Source of the DNA: Oscillospiraceae bacterium
GTDB lineage: Bacteria > Bacillota > Clostridia > Oscillospirales > Ruminococcaceae
Assembly: GCA_016296505.1 (NCBI GenBank)
Contig: JAEDJD010000005.1
Coordinates: forward strand, 46,779-110,778
Direction of reading: 5' to 3'
Length of the DNA stretch: 64,000 bases
Shown: in pieces, positions 18,071 through 25,425 of the stretch
How the letters are laid out: each line of letters begins with the position of its first letter
How positions within the stretch are numbered: position 1 is the stretch's first letter
The notes under the pieces: model-generated
What the model saw: the letters and a program-made list of their open reading frames with translations, nothing else
The model's database searches: none
Told to the model about the DNA's origin: nothing
Made by a program: the position numbers and the translations under genes

Positions 18071-18098
18071 TTTCTCATTTCTAATTTCTCATTTCTAA
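18071..18098. repeat. Perfect tandem duplication of a 14-base AT-rich unit
   Basis: TTTCTCATTTCTAA is present twice head to tail, directly abutting the palindromic element and just before the rnhB ribosome binding site. Confidence 0.85.
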
Positions 18099-18124
18099 TT
18101 TAATTGAAAAGGGGGCGTGCTCCG

Positions 18125-18757
18125 ATGCCGCGCGCATTAAAGGTCTATACAGAACTGTTCGAGTTTGATTCCGCGATCCGGACGCAGTATCCGGTATTCT
18201 GCGGCGTCGATGAAGCAGGCAGAGGGCCGCTTGCAGGCGACGTCTATGCAGCGGCGGTGATTCTGCCGGAGGGGCTGGAAATCCCCGGTCTCAACGACAG
18301 CAAAAAGCTCTCGGAAAAGCGCCGTGAGGAGCTTGCTCCGATCATTAAGGAACAGGCGTTGGCATGGTGTATCGCCAGCGCATCGGTCGCCGAGATCGAG
18401 GAGCTGAATATTTTGCAGGCGGCGCTGCTTGCGATGCAGAGAGCCGTCGCAGGACTGAATCCGCAGCCGCAATTTGTCATCACAGACGGCAATCAGGCAC
18501 CCGTACTGCCGATGCCGGTGCAAACGGTCATCGGCGGCGACGCAGCATCCGCGAGTATTGCAGCAGCCTCGGTGCTCGCAAAAACCGCCCGTGACGCAGC
18601 GCTTCGCGAACTGGACGCGCAATATCCGCAATACGGCTTTTCAGCGCACAAGGGCTATGGCACCAAGGCTCACTATGCCGCAATCGACGAATACGGCGTC
18701 TGTTCGGCGCATCGTCCGTCTTTCCTGAAAAAATATTATGAGCGAAAAGAGAAGTAA
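18125..18757 (+). CDS. rnhB: Ribonuclease HII
   Basis: 210 residues. The DEAGRGP motif follows CGVDE near residue 23 and carries the first catalytic acids; TDGN and GDAASASIAAASVLAKTARD are further family blocks. The enzyme cleaves RNA in RNA-DNA hybrids and removes single ribonucleotides from DNA. ATG 18125 is chosen because AGGGGG lies 9 bases upstream; an in-frame TTG seven codons earlier lies before that site. It overlaps the next gene by 20 bases, so the two are co-translated. Confidence 0.95.
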   Translation: MPRALKVYTELFEFDSAIRTQYPVFCGVDEAGRGPLAGDVYAAAVILPEGLEIPGLNDSKKLSEKRREELAPIIKEQALAWCIASASVAEIEELNILQAALLAMQRAVAGLNPQPQFVITDGNQAPVLPMPVQTVIGGDAASASIAAASVLAKTARDAALRELDAQYPQYGFSAHKGYGTKAHYAAIDEYGVCSAHRPSFLKKYYERKEK

Positions 18758-19115
18758 ACGACAGACCGGCAATCTCGGTGAAGATGCGGTCTGTGCCTAT
18801 CTGGAACGGCAGGGCACCAAAATCCTCTGCCGCAATTTTGCAATCCGCGGCGGTGAAATCGACATCATCGCACAGCAGGGAGATTACCTGCTGATTGTCG
18901 AGGTCAAAACGCGCAAAATCGGTGCATTGCGGTCGGGTGCAGCAGCCGTGGATCTGAAAAAGCAGCAGCATATCATTCGTACAGCCGAACGGTATCTGCT
19001 CGAACATCCAATTGATTTGCAGCCGCGCTTTGATGTGGCTGAGGTGGAATACGCCGGTGCATTTGTCCGGCATATCGAGTATCTCGAAAACGCATTCGAT
19101 GCGACAGGATATTGA
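18738..19115 (+). CDS. YraN family protein (UPF0102)
   Basis: 125 residues, normal for the family. Typical blocks are GNLGEDAVCAYLERQG, IRGGEIDIIAQ and LLIVEVKTRK; the Glu-Ile-Asp and Glu-Val-Lys pattern matches the restriction-endonuclease-like fold of the group. Its function is not established; it commonly follows rnhB, as here. It begins inside the rnhB coding sequence, indicating translational coupling. Confidence 0.92.
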   Translation: MSEKRSKRQTGNLGEDAVCAYLERQGTKILCRNFAIRGGEIDIIAQQGDYLLIVEVKTRKIGALRSGAAAVDLKKQQHIIRTAERYLLEHPIDLQPRFDVAEVEYAGAFVRHIEYLENAFDATGY

Positions 19116-19124
19116 GGTGACATT

Positions 19125-19367
19125 ATGGCAGTTAAAAAGCTCAAAAATTTCAGCTGTCCGTTCTGCGGCGGCACAGAATTTGTCAAGGGCAGAACAATCG
19201 CCCAGGGAAGGGCAAGTTCATCTGTGTTCATTGCGCCGGTTCGCAGTAAGTATTATGATTTCTGCGTAACCACGCAATCGGAAATCCGCGTTTACTGCAA
19301 AAACTGCGGCAGTCTTGTCCGAACATATATCCAGCACCCTGAAATGCTGGATAACAATCAGGAATAA
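19125..19367 (+). CDS. Small zinc-ribbon protein of unknown function
   Basis: 80 residues, 9 bases after the yraN-type gene and preceded by GAGGTGA. Two CxxC knuckles (CPFC at about residue 11 and CKNC at about 59) are spaced like a zinc ribbon. Between them is a beta-rich segment (SSVFIAPVRSKYYDFCV). No catalytic motif. It is presumably cytoplasmic and belongs to the rnhB-yraN transcript. It could bind nucleic acid or a protein partner, but nothing in the sequence decides this. Confidence 0.75.
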   Translation: MAVKKLKNFSCPFCGGTEFVKGRTIAQGRASSSVFIAPVRSKYYDFCVTTQSEIRVYCKNCGSLVRTYIQHPEMLDNNQE

Positions 19368-19419
19368 TATGCGGTACGGCAAAACCGTATCCGTAGTATC
19401 ATAAGCAGGAGGATTCACT

Positions 19420-20913
19420 ATGATCTACCACAGCACCAGAAATAAAGCGCTGACAGTCAGCAGCGCAGAGGCGATCGCTCAGGGCATCGCCGCAGACGGC
19501 GGTTTGTTTGTTCCGGGATTCATTCCGGAGCTGACGGCAGCAGACTTCAATTCCCTCAAGGGACTGAGCTACGCAGAGCGTGCAGCGCGTCTGTTCAAAC
19601 TTTATCTGACCGATTTCACCGACGAGGAACTGCGTGAATGCACAAAGGCAGCCTATGAATCCGGCAGCTTTGAAACGCCCGATGTGCAGGAGATCACAAC
19701 CCTTGCAGACGGCTCTATGCTGCTTGAGCTTTGGCATGGTCCGACCTGCGCATTCAAGGATATGGCGCTGCAAATTCTGCCGCATTTCCTGACCCGTTCC
19801 ATTCGCAAAACCGGAATCGAAAAGGAAGTCGTTATCCTGACGGCAACCTCCGGCGATACCGGAAAAGCTGCGCTCGCAGGCTTCAAGGACGTCCCCGGCA
19901 CCAGAATTATGGTATTCTATCCGGAGGACGGCGTCAGCTCGATGCAAAAGCGTCAGATGCAGACGCAGGAAGGCAAGAATGTCCGCGTCTGCGCCGTCAA
20001 GGGCAATTTTGATGACTGTCAGAACGGCGTCAAGGCAATTTTCACCGATCCCGCCATGCAGGAAGCGCTCGCTGCAAACGGAATGCAGTTCTCCAGTGCA
20101 AACAGCATCAACTGGGGTCGTCTTGTCCCGCAGATCGTTTACTATGTTTCTGCCTACGTCACCATGCTGGAAAAGGATATCCTCAAAGACGGCGATCGCT
20201 TCAGCATCACTGTTCCGACAGGCAATTTCGGCAATATCCTCGCCGCATGGTACGCAAAACAGATGGGTGTGCCGATTCAGCATCTGGTATGCGCGTCGAA
20301 TATCAATAAGGTGCTGACCGACTTCATTGATACCGGCGTTTATAATCGTGAACGTCTGTTCCATGCAACCGTTTCCCCGTCTATGGATATTCTGATTTCC
20401 AGCAATCTGGAACGTCTGCTCTATCACATGACCGGCGAGGACGACGCACAAATCCGCGAATGGTTCGGCGCATTGAAATCTGACGGCAAATATCAGATTT
20501 CCGTCGAACTGACGCACCGCATTCAGGCAGAATTCTCCGGCAGCTTCTGGGATGACGCCGCAACAAAGGCTATGATCGGAAAGGTCTTTTCCGAAAATCA
20601 TTATCTCAGCGATACGCATACGGCAGTCGGCATCTGCGCCGCACGCGATTATCAGGCAAAGTGCGCCGACACTTACCCGATGCTGATTGCATCAACTGCA
20701 AATCCCTATAAATTCGGAAACGCAGTGCTTGAAGCAATCGGCGGCGATACCAATGCCGATGAATATGAGATCCTTGACCGCCTTGCAGCCAGATCCGGCA
20801 TGAAGATTCCGGCGGCACTGGCTGAACTCAAGACGAAGGCTGTCCGCTTTACCGATGTTGTCGCACAGGATGAAATGCCGGCATTTGTGAAGAACGCACT
20901 CGGCATCCAATGA
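19420..20913 (+). CDS. thrC: Threonine synthase
   Basis: 497 residues, the long class of threonine synthase. The PLP lysine is Lys113 in HGPTCAFKDMALQ; the phosphate-binding loop is TATSGDTGKAAL. The start MIYHSTRNKALTVSSAEAI is typical. It converts O-phosphohomoserine to threonine. AGGAGG precedes ATG by 7 bases. The upstream 50 bases hold a small hairpin (CGGTACGG / CCGTATCCG) that might be a leader or the end of the previous unit. It overlaps the next gene by 4 bases (ATGA). No other threonine-pathway genes are here. Confidence 0.96.
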   Translation: MIYHSTRNKALTVSSAEAIAQGIAADGGLFVPGFIPELTAADFNSLKGLSYAERAARLFKLYLTDFTDEELRECTKAAYESGSFETPDVQEITTLADGSMLLELWHGPTCAFKDMALQILPHFLTRSIRKTGIEKEVVILTATSGDTGKAALAGFKDVPGTRIMVFYPEDGVSSMQKRQMQTQEGKNVRVCAVKGNFDDCQNGVKAIFTDPAMQEALAANGMQFSSANSINWGRLVPQIVYYVSAYVTMLEKDILKDGDRFSITVPTGNFGNILAAWYAKQMGVPIQHLVCASNINKVLTDFIDTGVYNRERLFHATVSPSMDILISSNLERLLYHMTGEDDAQIREWFGALKSDGKYQISVELTHRIQAEFSGSFWDDAATKAMIGKVFSENHYLSDTHTAVGICAARDYQAKCADTYPMLIASTANPYKFGNAVLEAIGGDTNADEYEILDRLAARSGMKIPAALAELKTKAVRFTDVVAQDEMPAFVKNALGIQ

Positions 20914-21611
20914 GTCTGTATGTAATCGGAGATACGCATCTCTCTTTCGGTACGTCAAAGCCAATGGATATTTTCGCCGGCTGGGAAAACCATACCGCGA
21001 TCTTGCAGGAGACATGGCGCAGAAACGTCAAGCCGGAGGATACCGTTGTGATTGCCGGCGATATCTCATGGGGTATGAATATGCAGGAAGCACTGCCGGA
21101 TTTCCAATGGCTGAATGCGCTGCCGGCAAAAGAAAAAATCATCCTCAAGGGTAATCACGATTACTGGTGGACGACCATGAAAAAAATGCAGGCATTTTTC
21201 ACCGAACATGGTCTGGATACACTGCGGATTCTGCACAACAACTATTATGCCTATGGCGAATACGGTATCTGTGGGACGCGCGGTTGGGTGAATATGGAGC
21301 CGGAAACTGCAAATCCCGATGACGCAAAGGTCAGCGCAAGAGAAGCGCAGCGTCTGGATGTTTCCATCAAGGCTGCCGTACAGCAAAACTTGAAGCCCAT
21401 CGTATTTCTGCATTATCCGCCGGTTTACGGTGCAAGCTGCAATTATCCAATACTGGAAGTGCTGTGGAAATATCCGGTTACCGATTGCTGGTATGGGCAT
21501 ATTCATGGCAGATCGCAGCACCGTTACGCAATCAATGGTGAACGGGACGGCGTCTGCTACCACCTGATATCCGGTGATTTTGTGCAGTTTATACCACAAA
21601 AAGTATTGTAA
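20910..21611 (+). CDS. Calcineurin-like metallophosphoesterase
   Basis: 233 residues, with the metal-binding motifs of the family in order: GDTH (7-10), GDISWG, GNHDYWW, then late histidines in FLHYPPVYG and GHIHGRSQH. It hydrolyses a phosphodiester or phosphomonoester; the substrate is unknown. It starts within the thrC stop codon region, so it is translated with thrC, a link seen in several clostridia but without an explained function. Length and motifs are complete. Confidence 0.88.
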   Translation: MSLYVIGDTHLSFGTSKPMDIFAGWENHTAILQETWRRNVKPEDTVVIAGDISWGMNMQEALPDFQWLNALPAKEKIILKGNHDYWWTTMKKMQAFFTEHGLDTLRILHNNYYAYGEYGICGTRGWVNMEPETANPDDAKVSAREAQRLDVSIKAAVQQNLKPIVFLHYPPVYGASCNYPILEVLWKYPVTDCWYGHIHGRSQHRYAINGERDGVCYHLISGDFVQFIPQKVL

Positions 21612-21643
21612 ACTATTGAAAAGGAAGAAAGAGGGAAAACCTC

Positions 21644-21672
21644 TGGAAATAATCCCCTGTTTATGCTATAAT
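21644..21672 (+). promoter_or_regulatory. Extended -10 promoter of tig
   Basis: TATAAT at 21667-21672, preceded by TG one base upstream (TGCTATAAT); the weak -35 TGGAAA is 17 bases away at 21644-21649. It lies about 85 bases before the tig start. Confidence 0.65.
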
Positions 21673-21755
21673 AAAGTGTATCTGTCAATATGCAGAATTC
21701 AGCGGCAAGCGATCGTCTGCCGCATCATAAGAAAACGAAATTTGGAGGAACTGTT

Positions 21756-23093
21756 ATGAGCCTGATTTCTGATGTCAAAACCGATGTAAATATGCGGGAA
21801 GTTACTTTCTCGATTTCCGCCGAGGATCTTGAAGCAGCCTGCGAGCGCGTCTATCAGCGCCAGAAGAAGGATATTGCTGTCAAAGGTTTCCGTAAGGGCA
21901 AGGCACCGCGGAAAATGGTTGAAAAGCTCTACGGCGAGGATGTATTCTTCGAGGATGCCGTCAATGCAATCATTCCCGGCGAGCTGGACGCAATCCTGCG
22001 CGAAAAAGAGATTACAATTATTGATCGTCCGTCTGTGGAGCTGGTTTCCTGCACCAAGGCTGAGGGCGCAGTCTGCAAGGCTACCCTCATCACCAAGCCG
22101 GAGGTTACCGTTGCTGCATACAAGGGCATTCACGCACCGATGAAGATTCGCGAGATCGCCGAGGCAGACATTGATCAGCAGATCGAAATGCTCCGTCAGC
22201 GTCAGGCTCGTATGATCGACGTAGAAGGTCGTGCGGCTGCAAACGGCGACGAGGTTAAAATCAATTTTGAAGGCTTCATTGATGACGAGGCTTTTGAAGG
22301 CGGCAAGGGCGAAGAATATCCGCTTCGTCTTGGCAGCGGTCAGTTCATTCCGGGCTTTGAGGATCAGATCGTCGGCAAGAATATCGGCGACAAGTTCGAT
22401 GTCAACGTCACCTTCCCGGAGGAATACGGCGATGAGCGCTATGCAGGCAAGGCTGCTGTCTTTAAGACCGAGCTGCTTGCGATCTCCACACAGGAGCTTC
22501 CGGAAATCGACGATGAGCTTGCAAAGGATATCTCTGAGTTTGATACCATTGCAGAGCTTCGCGCTGATATCGAAAAGAAGCTGAAGGAATCTGCCGAGCA
22601 GTCCGCACAGGCACAATTTGAAAACGCTGTATTCGATACCATCGTTGCAGGTACGGATGCTGTCATTCCGCAGATTCTGTATGATCGCCGCATTGACCAG
22701 CGTATCCGTGAGTTTGAAGGTCAGCTCCAGCAGCAGTATGGCGAGCTGAAGCTCGACGAGTATCTCCAGCTCACCGGCATGACCATGGAACAGCTCCGCG
22801 ATGAATATGAGCCGCAGGCAAAGAAGGAAGTCACACTCCGCCTCGCACTCGAAAAGATTGCAGATACTGAGGATATTCAGGTTTCCGATGAAGAACTGGA
22901 CGAGGCACTGGCACAGTTCGCAGCAGAGCTGAAGGCTCCGGTAGAATTTGTCAAGTCCCGTTTGCCGATTGAGGATTATCGTACCGATCTGCGTGTTCAG
23001 AAGGCTGTCGAGCTGATTAAGAATCATGCAGTCGTAGACAATGAAACTGCTGAAGAAGAAAAGGCTGACGATGCAGCCGCAGATGCAGAATAA
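21756..23093 (+). CDS. tig: Trigger factor
   Basis: 445 residues: N-terminal ribosome-binding domain (KGFRKGKAPRKMVEKLYG is the signature), FKBP-type prolyl isomerase domain at about 155-245 (VKINFEGFIDDEAFEGG, LRLGSGQFIPGFEDQIVG) and a helical C-terminal chaperone domain ending in an acidic Glu/Ala/Asp tail. It binds nascent chains at the ribosome exit. The start at 21756 follows GGAGG at 8 bases. It heads the order tig-clpP-clpX-lon-engB, close to the arrangement in Bacillus (tig-clpX-lonB-lonA-ysxC), with clpP added. Confidence 0.97.
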   Translation: MSLISDVKTDVNMREVTFSISAEDLEAACERVYQRQKKDIAVKGFRKGKAPRKMVEKLYGEDVFFEDAVNAIIPGELDAILREKEITIIDRPSVELVSCTKAEGAVCKATLITKPEVTVAAYKGIHAPMKIREIAEADIDQQIEMLRQRQARMIDVEGRAAANGDEVKINFEGFIDDEAFEGGKGEEYPLRLGSGQFIPGFEDQIVGKNIGDKFDVNVTFPEEYGDERYAGKAAVFKTELLAISTQELPEIDDELAKDISEFDTIAELRADIEKKLKESAEQSAQAQFENAVFDTIVAGTDAVIPQILYDRRIDQRIREFEGQLQQQYGELKLDEYLQLTGMTMEQLRDEYEPQAKKEVTLRLALEKIADTEDIQVSDEELDEALAQFAAELKAPVEFVKSRLPIEDYRTDLRVQKAVELIKNHAVVDNETAEEEKADDAAADAE

Positions 23094-23110
23094 ACAGGAT
23101 GAACAAATAA

Positions 23111-23155
23111 CCGGTTCCCATTCGCAGAGCATTTTGACTGCGGCGTGGGAACCGG
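23111..23155 (+). terminator. Strong hairpin between tig and clpP
   Basis: CCGGTTCCCA (23111-23120) and TGGGAACCGG (23146-23155) pair perfectly; inside, TTCGCAG pairs partly with CTGCGG. There is no long T tract after it, so it may act as a partial terminator, an RNA-processing site or an attenuator between tig and clpP. Confidence 0.6.
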
Positions 23156-23228
23156 AAATCTGCTTTATTGTGAAATATACGAAAATACGTTATTTCTGCA
23201 AACAAACGCCGAAAGGAAGGTACCCTAT

Positions 23229-23834
23229 ATGAACAATATGCATATGAGTCTGGTTCCGACTGTCATTGAACAAACAAATCGCGGCGAACGCGCTTACGAC
23301 ATCTATTCTCGTCTGCTGAACGACCGCATCATCATGCTCTCTGAGGACGTCAATGATGTCACCGCAAGTCTTGTTGTCGCACAGCTTCTGTTTCTGGAAA
23401 GTCAGGATCCGGAGAAGGATATCTCGCTTTATATCAATAGCCCCGGCGGCTCCGTAACAGCTGGTATGGCAATCTATGATACCATGCAGTATATTAAATG
23501 CGATGTGGCAACCATCTGCATCGGACTTGCAGCATCTATGGGTGCGCTGCTGCTTTCTTCCGGCACAAAGGGTAAGCGTATGGCGCTGCCGAACAGTGAA
23601 ATCATGATCCATCAGCCGTTGATTATGGGCGGCGGTCTGTCCGGTCAGGCAACCGATATCAAAATCCGAACGGACAATCTCCTGCGTACAAAGAGCAATT
23701 TGAACCGTATTCTCTCCGAGAATACCGGAAAAGACCTCGCGCAGATCGAACGCGATGTCGAGCGTGATTACTTTATGACTGCCGAGGAAGCAATGAACTA
23801 TGGTTTGATCGACAAGGTCGTTTCCAAGCGCTGA
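23229..23834 (+). CDS. clpP: ATP-dependent Clp protease proteolytic subunit
   Basis: 201 residues. Catalytic Ser103 (GLAASMGALLL) and His128 (MIHQPL) are clear; the third residue is probably the Asp in VERDYFMTAEEA near residue 180. Fourteen copies form the barrel that ClpX or another unfoldase feeds. ATG 23229 is chosen because AAGGAAGG lies 8 bases upstream and the protein then begins MSLVPTVIEQTNRGERAYD, as in other ClpPs. clpX follows 90 bases later. Confidence 0.97.
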   Translation: MNNMHMSLVPTVIEQTNRGERAYDIYSRLLNDRIIMLSEDVNDVTASLVVAQLLFLESQDPEKDISLYINSPGGSVTAGMAIYDTMQYIKCDVATICIGLAASMGALLLSSGTKGKRMALPNSEIMIHQPLIMGGGLSGQATDIKIRTDNLLRTKSNLNRILSENTGKDLAQIERDVERDYFMTAEEAMNYGLIDKVVSKR

Positions 23835-23924
23835 ACGCCTTAGAATTCCGAGAAGACAGACCACTTTCCGGATATCCGCTATGGAAATCCGGTTCATTCC
23901 ATGCATGATACAGGAGAAAGAGCT

Positions 23925-25193
23925 ATGCCAGAAAAAGAATTGAGAACCTGTAATTTCTGCGGTAAGCCGGAATTCAAGGTGCAGAGTATGTTTTCTGCCG
24001 GTACAAACAATATCTGCGACGAATGCGTCACATATTGCTACGAGCTGCTGTACGTTGACCGCGATGCCAAACCGCAGTCCGCAAAAGCAAAGAGCCTGAA
24101 ATCTGCTGGCAAGAAAATCAATCTGCTGAAACCATCAGAGATTAAAAAGGTGCTCGATGAATACGTCATTGGTCAGGACAGTGCCAAAATATCCCTTGCT
24201 GTTTCCGTATATAACCACTATAAGCGCATCCTCAGCGCCGACGATGGCGACGATGTAGAAATTCAGAAGAGCAATGTACTGCTGCTCGGTCCAACCGGCG
24301 TCGGAAAAACCTATCTTGCACAGACGCTCGCTAAAATTCTTGATGTGCCGTTTACCATCGCGGACGCTACGACAATCACTGAGGCTGGTTATGTCGGCGA
24401 CGATGTGGAAAATGTCCTGCTGCGTCTGATTCAGGCGGCAAAGTTCGACGTCGAAGCTGCCGAGCGTGGAATCATCTATATTGACGAGATTGATAAGATC
24501 GCCCGTAAATCAGAAAATACTTCGCTGACGCGCGATGTCAGCGGCGAGGGCGTTCAGCAGTCGCTCCTCAAAATCATTGAGGGAACTGTCTCGAACGTGC
24601 CCCCCCAAGGCGGCAGAAAACACCCGAATCAGGAGTTTATTCATATCAATACGAAGAATATCCTGTTTATTTGCGGCGGTGCATTCGACGGTCTGGAAAA
24701 GCATATCGTCAGCCGCACGGAGTCATCCGGTCTCGGCTTTGGCGCACAGGTGCTCTCCAAAAAAGAAAAATCTGAAAACATATTCCGCAAAGTGATTCCA
24801 CAGGATCTGGTCAAATTCGGCATCGTGCCGGAGCTTGTTGGCAGACTCCCAATTATCACTACGCTGGATGAATTGGATGAGTATTCACTCGTCCGGATTC
24901 TGACTGAGCCGAAAAACGCCTTGGTCAAACAGTATGCAAAGCTATTCCAATATGACGATATTGAACTGGAAATCGCGGATGACGCCTTGATTGCGATTGC
25001 CAAACGTGCGCTGGATCAGAAAACAGGCGCGCGCGGACTCAGAGCAATTCTGGAAAATACTTTGATGCAGACGATGTTTGATGCACCGTCACGCAAAAAT
25101 GTCAAAAAGGTTTTTGTCACAGCGGATTGTGTTGAAAATCAGACAGCGCCGCTGCTGCTGGATGATAACGGGAAAGAAGTTCCCGCTGCATAA
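23925..25193 (+). CDS. clpX: Clp protease ATP-binding subunit ClpX
   Basis: 422 residues. N-terminal zinc-binding domain with Cys9, Cys12, Cys31 and Cys34; AAA+ module with Walker A GPTGVGKT (122-129), Walker B IIYIDEIDK and the substrate-binding pore loop (GYVGDDVENVLLRL). The C-terminal small domain contains KTGARGLRAILE. It unfolds tagged proteins and passes them to ClpP, encoded just upstream. ATG 23925 follows AGGAGAAAG. A terminator follows. Confidence 0.97.
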   Translation: MPEKELRTCNFCGKPEFKVQSMFSAGTNNICDECVTYCYELLYVDRDAKPQSAKAKSLKSAGKKINLLKPSEIKKVLDEYVIGQDSAKISLAVSVYNHYKRILSADDGDDVEIQKSNVLLLGPTGVGKTYLAQTLAKILDVPFTIADATTITEAGYVGDDVENVLLRLIQAAKFDVEAAERGIIYIDEIDKIARKSENTSLTRDVSGEGVQQSLLKIIEGTVSNVPPQGGRKHPNQEFIHINTKNILFICGGAFDGLEKHIVSRTESSGLGFGAQVLSKKEKSENIFRKVIPQDLVKFGIVPELVGRLPIITTLDELDEYSLVRILTEPKNALVKQYAKLFQYDDIELEIADDALIAIAKRALDQKTGARGLRAILENTLMQTMFDAPSRKNVKKVFVTADCVENQTAPLLLDDNGKEVPAA

Positions 25194-25215
25194 TTCATTG
25201 CACAAAGTCCATGAC

Positions 25216-25256
25216 AAATCTCCTGCGGTCATCCACCGTGGGAGATTCTGTTGTTT
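25216..25256 (+). terminator. Terminator after clpX
   Basis: AAATCTCC (25216-25223) pairs with GGAGATT (25241-25247), followed by CTGTTGTTTT. Confidence 0.75.
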
Positions 25257-25307
25257 TATTTGGCAGATATTTTCATACTCTTTTCACAAATTTCCGCAAT
25301 TTACAAC

Positions 25308-25336
25308 TTGATTCTTTGCATATTATCATGTATAAT
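25308..25336 (+). promoter_or_regulatory. Promoter of lon
   Basis: TTGATT (25308-25313), 17-base spacer, TATAAT (25331-25336), about 90 bases before lon. No CIRCE-type or CtsR-like operator is evident to me. Confidence 0.75.
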
Positions 25337-25425
25337 AATACATAACATATCGCATTTCGTCTCCCGATCGGCTGCGCACGGTCTGGAGAGAGTTCTTCGC
25401 CGCGCAGGGCAGATTGGAAAAGACA

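Noticed and set aside
19399..20619. Long minus-strand open frame opposite thrC
   Set aside because: Shadow frame of a highly conserved gene; the Cys- and His-rich translation has no recognisable domain.
21699..23132. Long open frame on the minus strand opposite tig (477 codons)
   Set aside because: It is the antisense shadow of trigger factor; no ribosome binding site, no family similarity, and tig is complete and well supported.
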